From assembly GCA_964017125.1 (NCBI GenBank), contig OZ024903.1, positions 62,784,578 to 62,848,577 of the forward strand: a stretch of DNA of 64,000 nucleotides. The letters run 5' to 3'. Made by a program: the position numbers and the translations under genes. The notes beneath the pieces are model-generated. The model was not told the origin of the DNA, made no database searches, and saw only the letters and a list, made by a program, of their open reading frames with translations. Positions 44,621 through 55,931 of this stretch are shown here, piece after piece. Every line of letters starts with the position of its first letter. Position 1 is the stretch's first letter. Source of the stretch: Flabesymbios commensalis. Lineage: Eukaryota > Annelida > Polychaeta > Terebellida > Flabelligeridae.

Positions 44621-44779
44621 TAAAAAAACTGGTCGAAATTTCTATCAATGACCATTTAATTCCAGCGGACAGAAAAACACGTGGTGGGCACAATCAGGCC
44701 TATAAACATCTTAGAGCTAACACCACACTGGGACAAAATTATTTTTGGCATCGTCCATCGTCCAAAATTTTTTTGACTA

Positions 44780-44860
44780 AGTCCACCAGCCTCTCCCTCC
44801 CCCCCCCCCTCTAGCCTGATACCCCACATAGGAGGTGCTGCTGGAGTAGCAAATTCAAAG
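44780..44860. repeat. Dispersed repeat, inverted copy at 56,653-56,722
   Basis: 'ccagcctct' ... 'agcctgata.cccacat..gaggtgctgctggag' matches the reverse complement of the other copy. A looser relative lies at 49,345-49,420. Confidence 0.65.
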
Positions 44861-45237
44861 TCAAAGTTGCACCCAAAATGCCCAGTCGAATAGGCCTAAT
44901 ACTATTCTATATCTGACCGATTGCCTGATTAATTGTTTTATGTATGGATTCTCGCAGGATTCTCTGTATCAATGAAAACATTTTGTAGAACAATGAAAAA
45001 TGATGTGAGAAATAAAATTTGCATTTTTATGGTTTGAAAAGATAATATGCATACCGTACATATAAACTATTGTATTTTTTTACAAAGGCAGAAAAAGTGA
45101 TCGCATTATATTCAGTGAAACTAGACTATTAAATTGAATTTTTACGCTCTCCCGGGGCCGGTCGCCGTACGCATCATTTATCAATCAATGCATTATGGCG
45201 ATAATAAGTGATTCTCGGTAGACTACAGTCTGTTTTT

Positions 45238-45420
45238 TTCCTGGGAGTAGAGCTAGCCTTTTTTCCAATTTCTTCGGTTAGGCCTAGACTAGACCCTACT
45301 CTTTAAAAAAAATTTACACAATTTTTCTCGGTTAATTTTTTTATCTTCCCCTAACATTCCTGAAAATGTGGTTCGATTTTGTTGTGTATTTTGGAAGTTA
45401 GACCATTTGGCATGTAAATA
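45238..45420. repeat. Left arm of a 3.7-kb inverted pair
   Basis: 'cctgggagtag' through 'ttttttccaattt', 'ttttctcgg', 'ttttttatcttccc' and 'gttagaccatttggc' is the reverse complement of 48,570-48,912 once the 195-bp element there is removed. Confidence 0.75.
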
Positions 45421-45424
45421 GAAT

Positions 45425-45985
45425 CAAAGTGGCTCAGGACTGGCGCCCTTGATTTTTGTTTGTTTGTCCTGGATAGCTAGCTTTATCACAGGCTGCCCGG
45501 TCCTTCCGACTTTATTAGTGTTAGCCACCCGGAAGTGTCATCGATCCCGTGTTGTCTTGTGACCTGAATTCACGTCCTCCTTGCTTACAGCAGTATGTCA
45601 CCTCACCATATAAAAGTCCTTCCTTGATGTTGATATTTCTTGCATGACGTCTCTGAAGTGCAGCCACTGTTCGGCTGTCACGACGCCAAAACTTTGTTTA
45701 TGTCACTTTCTCATATTCTCTGACACGTAGTTCAAGGTCAGAAAATGTTTTGAATTCGTCTCCCAACGATAAAGTAGTTGCCATTCTGGTAAGTATAGTA
45801 CTTTTTCTTTGCAGAGATAGCGAGCCGTACGTTACTGATAGACAGCACAATACATAATGATTTGACTTAAAGATTATGTCCCTTTATATATTAAAGTTGT
45901 TTCTCACCCAAACGCAATTGATTATCACAAAAGGAGAGGTGCTAGTCGTTAATTGCATTTCCATAAAGAGGGGGGATATTGAGAT
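45425..45985. other. Non-coding, nothing recognised
   Basis: Somewhat less AT-rich, with no ORF of note. Confidence 0.35.
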
Positions 45986-45989
45986 CAAT

Positions 45990-46310
45990 AATGAAAATGA
46001 AGATCACAACTCATACGTGCTGACATGAGTCGCACCTGAACGTGCTAATTGATACACCTATACGATACTCACTGTCATGAAGATCACAACTCATAAGTGC
46101 TGACATGAGTCACACCTGAACGTGCTAATTGCTACACCTATGATACTCACTTGTATATCACAACTCGGTAAGTGCTGACAGGAGCCTTATCTCAAACGTG
46201 TCAATTGTAACTGGGCTGCGCTTGCGAACTGCAATTGATGGCCACAACTCACAAGTGTTGACAGGAGTCGCACCTGCAGCTAAACGCGTTGATTGCTACA
46301 CCTGACTTTA
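45990..46310. repeat. Tandem repeat, four units of ~75-90 bp
   Basis: Units share 'atcacaactca.aagtgctgac', 'ggagtc.cacctgaacgtg' and 'attgctacacct'. They start near 46,002, 46,082, 46,157 and 46,242; the last two are more diverged. Confidence 0.75.
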
Positions 46311-46495
46311 TGAACAGTATTATATATAGGCCTATTCTATTCAATTTCCCCATGTATGCCATATATTCTGTAAATATCATTATTATATTATTATTAGGAT
46401 AAAATATTCTTAAGGGTAGTTTGAAAATGAGGCTGTTTCGTCTATTTTATTTTCAGTCACTTTAATCATCGTGTTTTGTTCTGTTTTAGGCCTCT

Positions 46496-48464
46496 CAGTT
46501 CTTTAGTCAGAAGGCCCGTTAGTCAGTTCTAAGGCCGATTAGTCAGAAGGCCCGTTAGTCAGAAGGCCCGTCAGTCAGAAGGCCCGTTAGTCAGAAAATC
46601 CGTTAGGCTTTCTTGTCAGCAGGTCCGCTAGTCAGAATTTGCTCATTGGGCAGTGAACAATGTTAGGGGATGCTCCATTATATATCTTGAGCATGTGGAG
46701 GGGGTATATTGTTTTGATTAAAACGTTTGTTTTTCAGATATTGATTAAAAATGTGGAGAGCTGTACATAAAATAATTATTCGAGAATATTTAAAAAATGC
46801 AGATGGAGTCCACGTGTTTTTCAATAAATTCGGTAGTTTAATAAATAGTTTGAGGGGGAAAAATAGCCATGAGAATTATAATGTAAAAAAAGTATAAGCA
46901 ACAAAATTGCACAACTGAGAGTAAAAGGTGTAGAACCCCATATATATCAAATGTTGCGTCTCTAGGCCACTGGTGACACTGGGATGCCTATGTACTTAGC
47001 CTATCAGTTGTTAATTAGTCGATGTGAACTTGATCTTAAAAAAAATTACTGACGGTTCGTACATTTATATTAAAAAACTAGCATTATTGATGACTGGTTG
47101 GTTGCTTGGTGGGTTATTTTCACCAATGTGTAAGCTTAAATTTTTTCAGCACTCTAATTTTTTGCTTAAATATAAACTTTACTGAAATATATGTGAAAAG
47201 TGTGTCATCAGAAAACCCCCACAAGATTTCTCAACTGGTGTTGAGTTTGTAGCCATCTGTTTAATTTATGTCAAGCGTTTCTGGGACAAAAAAGATGCAA
47301 GTGTACTTAGCGCATTGTTATTCTAAGACTTGCGGAAACACCACAGGAGAAATCCCTGGACTTAGTTCATTGTTGATCTAGGAACAATCTATGTATAGTC
47401 TGTTTTCTTAGAATAACAATGAGCTAAGTCAACTTGGTGTCTTGTTGATCCCACTTTTGCTTCTGTAAATCGTTTTTGAAGGCAAACAATAATCTGCTAA
47501 CTTCACTTGATCTACTGTCAAATACCAATCGCTGTGTGTTTCATCAGTGTAAGTCCAAGTCTAAATGCTGATAAATGGATTTATCAGACTGTAGTTCTAA
47601 GCAAAACGATAAACACAATTTTGCTGCCAAGTCGACTTGACCCACTATTGTTTTACACCATCGAATTGTTTGTTGTCCAAATATTCTGATAAATAGCATT
47701 ATTAATTTTGTCAACTCTTTTGTGTGGAAAGACTTGGTTCATATTCGAGAAAATGAAGTTTACCTAAGCACGGGAGAACAATTATATAATGTGATTGCAG
47801 TATATATATCATTACTAAATCTCATTATAATCTATTAGCAGTATCTTGTTATCTCGACCATTTTTCCTGAGCAAGTTTCAAAATTCAGCTACTCGCCTTC
47901 AAAGCTGTATGTTGATCATATTGCTTGTTCATATTTATATTGTTCCAAATTGTTCAAAGACATGGAGTGTGCATTGCTGCCCACGATATGCAATTATTAT
48001 AATCAATAAACTATCTTGTTCCTATATGTAGAAAATTGACCGTTATTTACAGGCAGCTTGGCAATAACCACTCACTCCAACTATTATGGGTATTTTTCAT
48101 TCATTTGAAGCTGAAAATTACGTCTGCAACATTAGGTTCAAAAACACAATGAGTAGCCAATTATTAACACGACCCTTTTGAAAGTGTTAGACCTTGTTAC
48201 TGGTATAAGTAAATAAATAAAGACAAAAAATTGGTCATAGGGTTGTTCAAAAATGAGATGATTTTGATGAGGTAATTATCTGATTTTCTGACTAGCGGGC
48301 CTTCTGACAAACGGGCCTTTTGACTAATCATCCTTACTTATTTTCTGACTAACGGGCCTTCTGACAATCGGGCTTTCTGATTATTCATCCTTACTGGTTT
48401 TCTGACTGACGGGCCTTTTGACTAACGGGCCTTCTGACTAACGGGCCTTCTGACTAAAAGGCAG
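46496..48464. mobile_element. Foldback element: 16-bp tandem repeats in both inverted arms
   Basis: The left arm (46,501-46,640) has five or more units of agtcagaaggcccgtt. The right arm (48,285-48,458) has about seven units of the reverse complement gactaacgggccttct. The outer ends also pair ('cag.tctttagtcagaagg' against 'ctgccttttagtcagaagg'). The 1.65-kb middle has no recognisable gene. Inverted arms made of short tandem repeats are the hallmark of foldback elements such as FB of flies or TU of sea urchins. Confidence 0.8.
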
Positions 48465-48569
48465 ACACCGGCGTGCCGGCCAGAGAGCCACTTCGAAATA
48501 GAATTCTTGTTTCACACTTAATGGTGTTAAAGAGAACTGTAATTTTGACAATTTATTACATACCAAGTG

Positions 48570-48912
48570 AAATGGTCTAACTTCGCTAATACACAAAAAA
48601 ATCCACCAAATTTTCAGGGATGTTGGGAGAAGCAGGGCTCGAAATTGGACTAAATTTCCACTAGCTAAAAAATTGACTAGTCCTTCCCAAAGATATAACT
48701 TAAGTCCTTTCTAATAATTGTCAAGCAGGGGCACTCGTCCAGTAGGACAAGCTCATGGAAACTGAACTCATCCTTCCCAGATTGTTGGTCATCTCGGAAG
48801 ATCAGACAGGGCCAATTTCAAGCCCTGGGAAGATAAAAAAATGATCCGAGAAAATTTTGTTAAAAAATTTTGAAGAGCGAGCGAGCAAATTGGAAAAAAG
48901 CTACTCCCAGGA
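48570..48912. repeat. Right arm of the 3.7-kb inverted pair, interrupted
   Basis: Matches 45,238-45,420 inverted, with a 195-bp element inserted between 'gatgttgggagaag' and 'ggaagataaaaaaat'. Confidence 0.75.
48633..48827. mobile_element. 195-bp CAGGGCT inverted-repeat element
   Basis: CAGGGCTCGAAATTGG at the left pairs with CCAATTTCAAGCCCTG at the right. The inverted partner at 45.3 kb lacks it and so shows the empty site. CAGGGCTCGAAAT-type ends are common in hAT-related small elements. Confidence 0.85.
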
Positions 48913-49077
48913 TCTGGTGAAATAGACTGTATCTTTTATGGCAGTGGCTAATTATCAGATTATATGCCTAGGCCAGAACTAGTTATCTTTAAAGTAAAAG
49001 TCACTTTTAATATGTCACTTTCGCGTTGCATGTTTTTGCTCATTGCTCACGCTTTCAAGAAAAAATGTTATGTAGTT

Positions 49078-49171
49078 TAAAAGTTAGACCATTTGACATG
49101 TAGTTTTTGTGAATTAAGACGCTCCTCTATAAACGAAATTCCACTACATGTCAAATATGGTCTAACTTATG
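49078..49171. repeat. Hairpin with ~23-bp stem
   Basis: 'aagttagaccatttgacatg' followed by 'tagt' pairs with 'actacatgtcaaatatggtc' followed by 'taactt', one extra base aside. The arm text also occurs at 45,400, so it is another member of the same family. Confidence 0.75.
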
Positions 49172-49948
49172 AAACACTCATTCAAATATCACGAAAATTT
49201 CAGGGTAGGCGCCGGAATAGTTGAAAAGAGTGCTTGCAAAATTTCATGGAAATTGATTTAGAATTGACTTAGAAATCAGCGAAAAACACCCAACGCTGTT
49301 GGAAGTTGACTGCAACTATAATAATAATGTTTTGACTATGCAGTCCTCCTCAATGGAGTATCAGCCGAAGGGACGGTGCTGAAAGTCTGACCAGACTAAT
49401 CGCTGAGTTGGTTCTTGAAAGCTGCTATTGTCTATTGTAGGTAGATTCAATAAATTTTAAAATCAGGGCACAAATTAAGGCTAAGATTTTGGGGGGGGAC
49501 TGTCCCCCCCCCCCCCCCGGGAAATTTTTTAAGGGGGATTTTTTACTCGAAGGGTGGACTGTAATTTTTTTAGAGGGGGATGTTTTTTGGGGTGTCACAT
49601 TAAAAATCAATTTGTCAAATGTAAAACATGTAGTGTTGTTTTTATTTTAATAGTCAGGGCAAATGCAGGAGTCAAGAGTATAAATTATGCTGTTCACCAA
49701 TCTACCAGTAAACTCCTTCACCTGCTGCTTGGCCAGCCAACTTTGCTTACCACAGGCTGGTCTGTGGGCCAGCAGTGCTGTAATAGCGTCATTTTGAAGA
49801 GCAGGTGCGGCACAATGCATCTGCAATGTCGGCCCACAATCAAACCAATACTGTCTGAACGTTACAGTATAGAAACGTCACATGTACAGCGTGAACAGAC
49901 AGTCAGACCCCTGGGGCCAGACACACATCTTTTGGAAGTGTGACGTCA

Positions 49949-51992
49949 TACCGTATATCCCCGTGTATAATGCGAGGTTTTTTCTTAGCTAGTCATGTCA
50001 CAAAGAGGCACCTCGTATTATACATAGATGTAGAATTTAATACAATTTTTTTTAGCTCCCTAGCGGTAAGTTCTCTAGCGGTAAAACATATCTGTAAACG
50101 TAGGCCGGTCAGCGTGTTTGGTAAGCAGGCCTATACAGCAAGAACAACAGTTAGACTGCCTTTCCAACTAGTAGAATGTCATTACTGTATTTCATCGACG
50201 ATGTATATTAGCGGCCTAGCGACGATTGTGATAATGCACCCAGTGAGCACGATACACTATACGCAATCATGGCAATACTGGGTCAAAGTTAGGACAGTGT
50301 CGTCAAAGCTGGCCCAACAATTATAAAGCAGTATTGGACATTTAGTGTGTTTGTTACGAGTGCAAACAAGAGATGTTCACCCAATCCGGGTACATTGTTG
50401 GGCCACCGTCTGCGACACTAGCACAAGATTGTTCTAGTCTTGGGTGAACGTGTCGTGTTTGCTGGGAGCCCTCATCTCACGTCCCGCCAAAAGGCAAAGA
50501 CGCACGTGGCACTTTTGACAACCACAGGCAGATGAATAACGCTGTTAGTCTGCAACCAATTCACACTCCTGACCTGTTCATTTATATTATTAATGACCTT
50601 ATCTAAGATTGCTTTCATATGGGAGTGTTTTATAATAATTGTATACGATGGTAGGCCTATCTGAACATGATATTTTATTAAGAGTATTGGAATGAGAGAA
50701 TGCGTTGATGAAATCACTGATTATATTTCCTATGGCAAATTCTATACGTGTTGGCGTCAGAATGTCCATATAGCTGGGATAACATTAGCGCCTACCGCCG
50801 TTGCCACTGCAGATGCGGTATTGGGCAAATGGTGGTATCTGTTAGCTGTAGTTCTCGGAGCGCGGCTGTGTTAACACACACTGACACCTTATACAGCCAA
50901 ACACCTTTTGTGTCTAGACAATGCGGCTAGTCTGAAAAATGTTTTACAATCCCATAATTCATCTTAGAATGTTCTTATTTGAGCACGACGAGTTTAAAGC
51001 GACTCAGTATGATGACATCAATTTTTGTTTTTAATGTTGTAATGAAGTAGTGTATTCCACAGAGCATTCTTTAATTTTTTTCAGGAATTTCAGATTTTTA
51101 GAAACATTTTCTAACAATATCTAAAATAATCCGGACAAAACCCAAACATACAATGAGTTCTCCTAAAAGATGGTTGAATGCTAGCACAGCACTGGGCCAC
51201 AAGTTGATGCCGTCGGCCCAGCGCTGAGCAGACCATCAGTGCTGCAGGTGTGTCCCCCCATGTCCTGACTATAACACACCAATTAGCGGCGATTGCTTTG
51301 ATCTTACCGTCCAAGACGTGGGAATATGTGGTGTAAAGTGCTGTATATTGTTGACTTGTTTTGTTTACATGGCAACATACGACCTGGAAATATAACTATT
51401 TCACTCTTTTTCGGTTCTTCAAAATTGTTTTTAGTCTTTTTTTGTATTTTCAGTTAAGATCAGTAGGTTATATAGCTTCATATAAATTATATTTTCAAAA
51501 TTGACAACATTGAAAATGTCTCCTCCCAAGGGGTCCCTTTAAAATATGGTCATTGTAATAGATAATTCACAATAATATAAATTTGTCGGTGAAATTTAAA
51601 TATTTAAAGATCTGTGTGTATATGTAGCTTATGTAGGCCTCAGAATGTCTGCCCAAAACCAGACAGTCCCGATGATATCCACTCTGCCGTGGAAAATGAA
51701 AATACACATCTGCACAGTAAGCAGATACTGCCCTTTGGTTTAGCAGAGCTGTATTGTTGCCGCTGTTCCCATCATGGAGCATCGTGTATGCAGGTATCTG
51801 TCCTGTGTCACGGCGTGATTAGTAGAATATGATAATATCCATGCCTCACATTTAGATGGCCCGAGACGCTGCCAACATCTAAAATTTGAGGTCAAATTAT
51901 ACAGAGGGGTGGACGTTTTTCCCGTCATCAGAGGCCTCAAATCTTAACTTGTATTATATATGGCATCGCACTATACGCGGGGATATACGGTA
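49949..51992. mobile_element. Inner 2.04-kb TA-flanked DNA element
   Basis: TACCGTATATCCCCGTGTAT at the left and, inverted, TACCGTATATCCCCGCGTAT at the right; 25 of 27 bp agree over the full arm. The outer TA fits the TA duplication of Tc1/mariner/pogo-type elements. The interior has no transposase; it contains two CCCAGCA hairpin relatives (50,238-50,466) and a 'gggccac...ggcccag' remnant at about 51,190. Confidence 0.85.
50361..50466. mobile_element. CCCAGCA hairpin element (copy 6)
   Basis: 'gcaaacaagagatgttcacc' at the left pairs with 'gggtgaacgtgtcgtgtttg' at the right, ending gctggg. The core is 'gttgggccaccgtctgcgac'. A further half copy precedes it (50,238-50,330). Confidence 0.75.
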
Positions 51993-52364
51993 ATCCAATC
52001 TGACCCCCCACTATGCTTCCTCGCCTTACACGTTTATTAGTGATGATACGGTCTCAGATACAATCTAACTCTGCAGTGGACTTGTTATCAAACTAAAACA
52101 CGATTACATCAAACAGATGTTGTGCCAACGAAGTCCTGGAAATGGTGCGGGATATAATGGTGCGGGAATATCCCACACTTGTGATAACTGATGCGCGGGA
52201 TCTGAGTAAAAACAGCGGGAATCCCGCATTTGCGCACCCTAATTTGTGCCCTGAAAATTGTCCAATAAAATTATGTTGAGCCTTTTTTCTTAACTGCCGC
52301 CATGCTAAAAGAAATATTTGACCACATTCCACAGTTTTTTTCACTGAGCAAGAAAAATGCTGTG

Positions 52365-53400
52365 CTAGATCAAAATCTGAGCTATAATATAAAAACGTCC
52401 AAAAGATGGCACTTCAATGTTGCAAATTGTTATGGGGGTAACAGAATCCAAAACATCACCTAGACATTTGAACTTTTTGAAGCAGCTGAAGAAAACTACT
52501 GGGATGATGTCGCTGTTGAGAGTTTTGTTTTTAGATACACCAGGGCACCCAACGAGTGCCCGGAAAGACAGTAACAGTAGCAAATATACCACATATGCAC
52601 ATAACATTTAGAAATTTAGGCATAGCCTCCGGCCTCCGTTTTTTTTTCAAGTCTAATTAAGGGTGTCATGGAAAAAGAAAAATTTTGATGCATTCTCATC
52701 TTTATAGCTATGAAACTTTCCATTTGTACCCTTGGCGCGCCCCATGAGGAAGTGCAGGGCAGGCAAACAAAACTTTGCCCAGGTTTTACCCTGGGTAAAC
52801 CAGTGCAGCCTCCCCCACGTATCTCATTTCTTTGAGATTCCCACATTGTTCTGTCCAAATGGTCTTAATGATGTCCTCCAGAACTTCCTCATAGGGCAGT
52901 TGGCACATGTGTAAAAAAAATTATCAGAAGGGTCCACAGCATGCCTGTTCCACCTACCTCTTCAAGCATTTGTTGCAAATTGTTATGGGGGTAACAGAAT
53001 CCAAAACATCACTCAGACACTTGAACTTTTAAAGCAGCTGAAGAAAACTACTGAGATGATGTCGCTGTTGAGAGTTTTGTTTTTAGATACACCAGGGTAC
53101 CCAAATTAAAGGCGAGAGCTGGCATCATTTTTCGTAATTGCGAAAAATCTAATGATGGGAACCCCCAGAACAGGTGATAAAAGTACCATTTAAAACAAAT
53201 AATTCTTTTAATTCTACAATGATGGCTTCATTTCTACAAGTAATAGTGAGCAAAAAGAACAAACAAGCAAAGAAAAGTACGGTATGTCTTTATTGCAGTG
53301 TATCACAAATTCACATGAATCCTGAAAAAAACGCAAAAAAAACACCAAAATTACTTCTTCGGAATTTTGTCCTAGCTGTGGTTACTGTTAGAGCTCTCTA
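52365..53400 (+). repeat. Repeat family R1, long copy 2 with an internal partial duplication
   Basis: Collinear with 11,745-12,640. The segment 'ttgcaaattgttatgggggt' to 'gatacaccaggg' occurs twice (52,420-52,555 and 52,970-53,095). The minus-strand fragment LPYEEVLEDIIKT.WTEQCG is preserved (52,840-52,905). Confidence 0.85.
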
Positions 53401-53575
53401 ATATGTTTGAATGTTTTTTTTATGTCACAAGTTCTTTCGTCTGCTGGGGTTAATAGGTCACTGAAAGGTATGTACAGTGATTATTCTGTTTAAAATTTTG
53501 TACAGGCTTGTCAGCCTGAAGTTCTTTCTTATACTTTGTAAGTCAGTCCAGCATAGATCTTGGATAAGATCTCCC

Positions 53576-53745
53576 ATGTTCAGAAGGGCCTATTTTCAGA
53601 AGGTCCTTTGTTCAGAAGGTCCTATGTTCAGAAGGTTCTATGTTCAGAAGGTCCTTTGTTGAGAAGGTCTATGTTCAGAAGGTTTTATGTTCAGGACAGA
53701 AGGTCCTATACATGTTCAGAAATATTTGTTCAGAAGGTGAGTATG
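53576..53745 (+). repeat. Minisatellite (ttcagaaggtcctatg, ~16-17 bp)
   Basis: About nine units of 'gttcagaaggtcctat' with some shortened. The derived peptide (QKVLCSEGPLF-like) is a repeat artefact. The word cagaaggcc resembles the arms of the 46.5-48.5 kb foldback element. Confidence 0.8.
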
Positions 53746-53829
53746 TTTAGAAAATGTTATGAAAATCTGTTGAGAATTGACCAAAAAATCGGCGAAAAGA
53801 TGCACTACAACTACAAGTTAATTTGACTT

Positions 53830-54120
53830 TCAGTTTATACTTGATTTACGCTGGTAGTTGTTTGTTACAAAGCGTGCAGCAGCTCTTCGAATTTTGTTTA
53901 ATTTATCAATATCACCTTGCCTGTACTGATCCCATACAGGACAAGAGTAGCGGTATTCCAAAATGACCGAACCATTGAAAATATGCAATCTCTTTTAATT
54001 TTGAGTGACTTCCCATTAAATTCCTCCTCAAGAAACCCAGCACTTGTGGAAATTTGAATTAGACTTACTCGCAATATTGGAGATGTGATCCTCCCCATTC
54101 CAGGTTCTCACTGATGTTAG
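53830..54120 (-). mobile_element. LINE 3' fragment (C-terminal coding remnant)
   Basis: The minus strand reads, across frame changes, NLMGSHSKLKEIAYS, then VWDQYRQGDIDKLNKIRRAA followed by ARFVTNNY and a stop. This is the well-conserved C-terminal block of CR1/jockey-type LINEs (VWDPY...DI..LE..QRRAARFV). It may derive from the same family as the 39.2-kb LINE, which lacks this part. Confidence 0.75.
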
Positions 54121-54214
54121 TAGAGATCTAGGCCTACCAGGCGCCATAATATGATCTTAATCGAGTAATTCTCAACCATTTCACATTTCTATTTCTTGTG
54201 TTAGGTAGGCTAGC

Positions 54215-54400
54215 CTAGAAAAAGGTTATGTCATCACAAACACTGAACAGACATTTGAATGTTTTTCTCGTTTTTTTTTCAGAATTTATGTGAATTTGTG
54301 AGACACTGCAATAAAAAACATATTTGTATAATGTTTGTTTCATGTACATGATGCACTTGTTCTTTTTGCTCACTATTACTGGTGGTAGCCGAGTAAACAA
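54215..54400 (-). repeat. Inverted partial copy of repeat family R1
   Basis: The reverse complement of 12,530-12,610 and 53,225-53,330: 'gtgaatttgtgagacactgc', 'aataaaa..catat' and 'tttttgctcact.ttactgg'. Confidence 0.7.
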
Positions 54401-54404
54401 AGGC

Positions 54405-55210
54405 TCTGGCTGCCACTGGGTGAGCGCAGCGACCCACAGAGCCGTTAATTGAGTATCAAAGTGGCTTTGATACCAACTTTAAATTGCTACTCTTGGCTCA
54501 ATCTGATGAACTATGGCAAATCTAATATCATCTTGCTTATAGTAAATATATTTACTTACATCTCTGTGATTCTTGAGTTGATATATGATATATTGGACCT
54601 GAATTTAGGTAAAATACAACTACAATTCACGGCGATATAGTTTGCATCAACATTTGCCAGTGGGACATTCGTGAGCATGCACATCCATGTGAGGAGAATT
54701 TGTCCACAAATGCGCATGCTCAGAACCCCTTGAAGTTGTTGATAAACATGAAGACACTTGTGATGCCATGTGTGATGACGTCAACATTTGACTCGTTACC
54801 TGACTATGTTACCTATCTCACAAAGTCTGGCGTTTCCACTCCATTCCAACTGATATCACTTGGGATTCTCAAGTGTAATTTCGGATAAATAACTTAAATA
54901 TAAACATATTTTTCCTTTCTAACAATAAAAAATCTTCACATATATGATGCACCTCGCAGTACATTGGGGTACCAAATAGAAATCCGCCATTTTGTTTAAT
55001 TATTTATTTTATTTTTCAGGGCTGTACCCTGGGTACCAAAAGTGTAAAATAATTTTAAAAGAGGGCAAAAATAGATGTGAAACGTTCTTATTTTGCAAAA
55101 TATTCTTATTTTGGGGGCATTTTCGTCAATAAGGACTATTGGTAAAACATCTTTCAATGTCGGAACCTTTTGCAACGCAAAGTGCCGCCGCATTGACCAG
55201 GTGGCGCCGC
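54405..55210. other. Non-coding; short hairpin at about 54,453-54,473
   Basis: gtatcaaag and ctttgatac are a perfect 9-bp stem with a 3-nt loop. No gene seen. Confidence 0.4.
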
Positions 55211-55214
55211 AAAT

Positions 55215-55260
55215 TACGCGGTACCCCGGGGTACAACGGTACCCCGGTGTACCGCGTGTT
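55215..55260. other. Clustered GC-rich palindromes
   Basis: 'cgcggtaccccggggtacaa' followed by 'cggtaccccggtgtaccgcg'. GTACCCCGGGGTAC is a perfect palindrome and the whole 40-bp block also folds on itself through CGCGGTAC...GTACCGCG. Confidence 0.7.
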
Positions 55261-55394
55261 GCATCATATGCGGCAAATATGGTAGTGAAGATGTATGCAT
55301 TGTAGGTAAGTCAGTCGAGTGCGATTTACCTCGAACTGGGCATCGTTGATGTCCGTGGCAGGACAGCTGCGCCGTAGGCCAGTCAGCGCTATAT

Positions 55395-55650
55395 TACTTA
55401 CCCAGTAGAAATGAAGCCATCATTGCAGAATTAAAAGCGTGAATTGTATTGAATGGCACTTTTATCACCTTTTCTTTCCCATCATCAGATTTCTTGCAGA
55501 AACTAAGAATGTTGCTTACTCTCGCCTTTAATTTCCTGATAATTTTATTTACACAGGTGCAATTTTTTTTATTTTTTGTGAAAAAATGCAATAAATGTCC
55601 ACTGACATATGAGGGAGCTCTTGAGACCACCTAGATGATCCTAGATGAAG
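55395..55650 (-). repeat. Inverted copy of repeat family R1
   Basis: Reverse complement of 12,250-12,520: 'agaaatgaagccatcattg', 'ggcacttttatcacc', 'ctctcgcctttaatt', and a diverged form of the coding fragment (CPLTYEGALET on the plus strand). Confidence 0.75.
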
Positions 55651-55659
55651 GATTTGTAA

Positions 55660-55925
55660 TATATAATTATTAAAAAATAGACTTGTCACCAGATTAATGA
55701 CATCATATACCATCTGGCACAGTGTGAAACAGGTGAATGCCGCGGGAGCTGAAAAATCACGCAACGAAAGTCTCGGCCTCTCGCATTTATAAAGCCTTTT
55801 ATAAAAATATGAATGATTGTTTTGTACATAAGTAACATTTTTTATAAGTCATTTTTAGTCACAGTAGGGAGACACAACAAAAAATTAAATGTTATAGCTC
55901 CAAAATTTCGGATATGCAGTGTGCA
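55660..55925. other. Non-coding, nothing recognised
   Basis: No gene or repeat seen. Confidence 0.35.
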
Positions 55926-55931
55926 TGATTG

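Larger units (their letters stand above)
49464..52253. mobile_element. Outer DNA element with CAGGGCACAAATTA ends
   Basis: CAGGGCACAAATTAAGG at the left pairs with the reverse complement of 'accctaatttgtgccctg' at the right. AAAAT directly precedes and directly follows the element. The right subterminal part has 'gcgggaatcccgc' palindromes. Without the inner element it would be about 745 bp. The G8-actgt-C16 run at about 49,490-49,519 lies in its left arm. No transposase seen. Confidence 0.75.

Noticed and set aside
53477-53826. Frames with repeated QKVLCSEGP / FRRFYVQ peptides
   Set aside because: They come from the 16-17-bp minisatellite.
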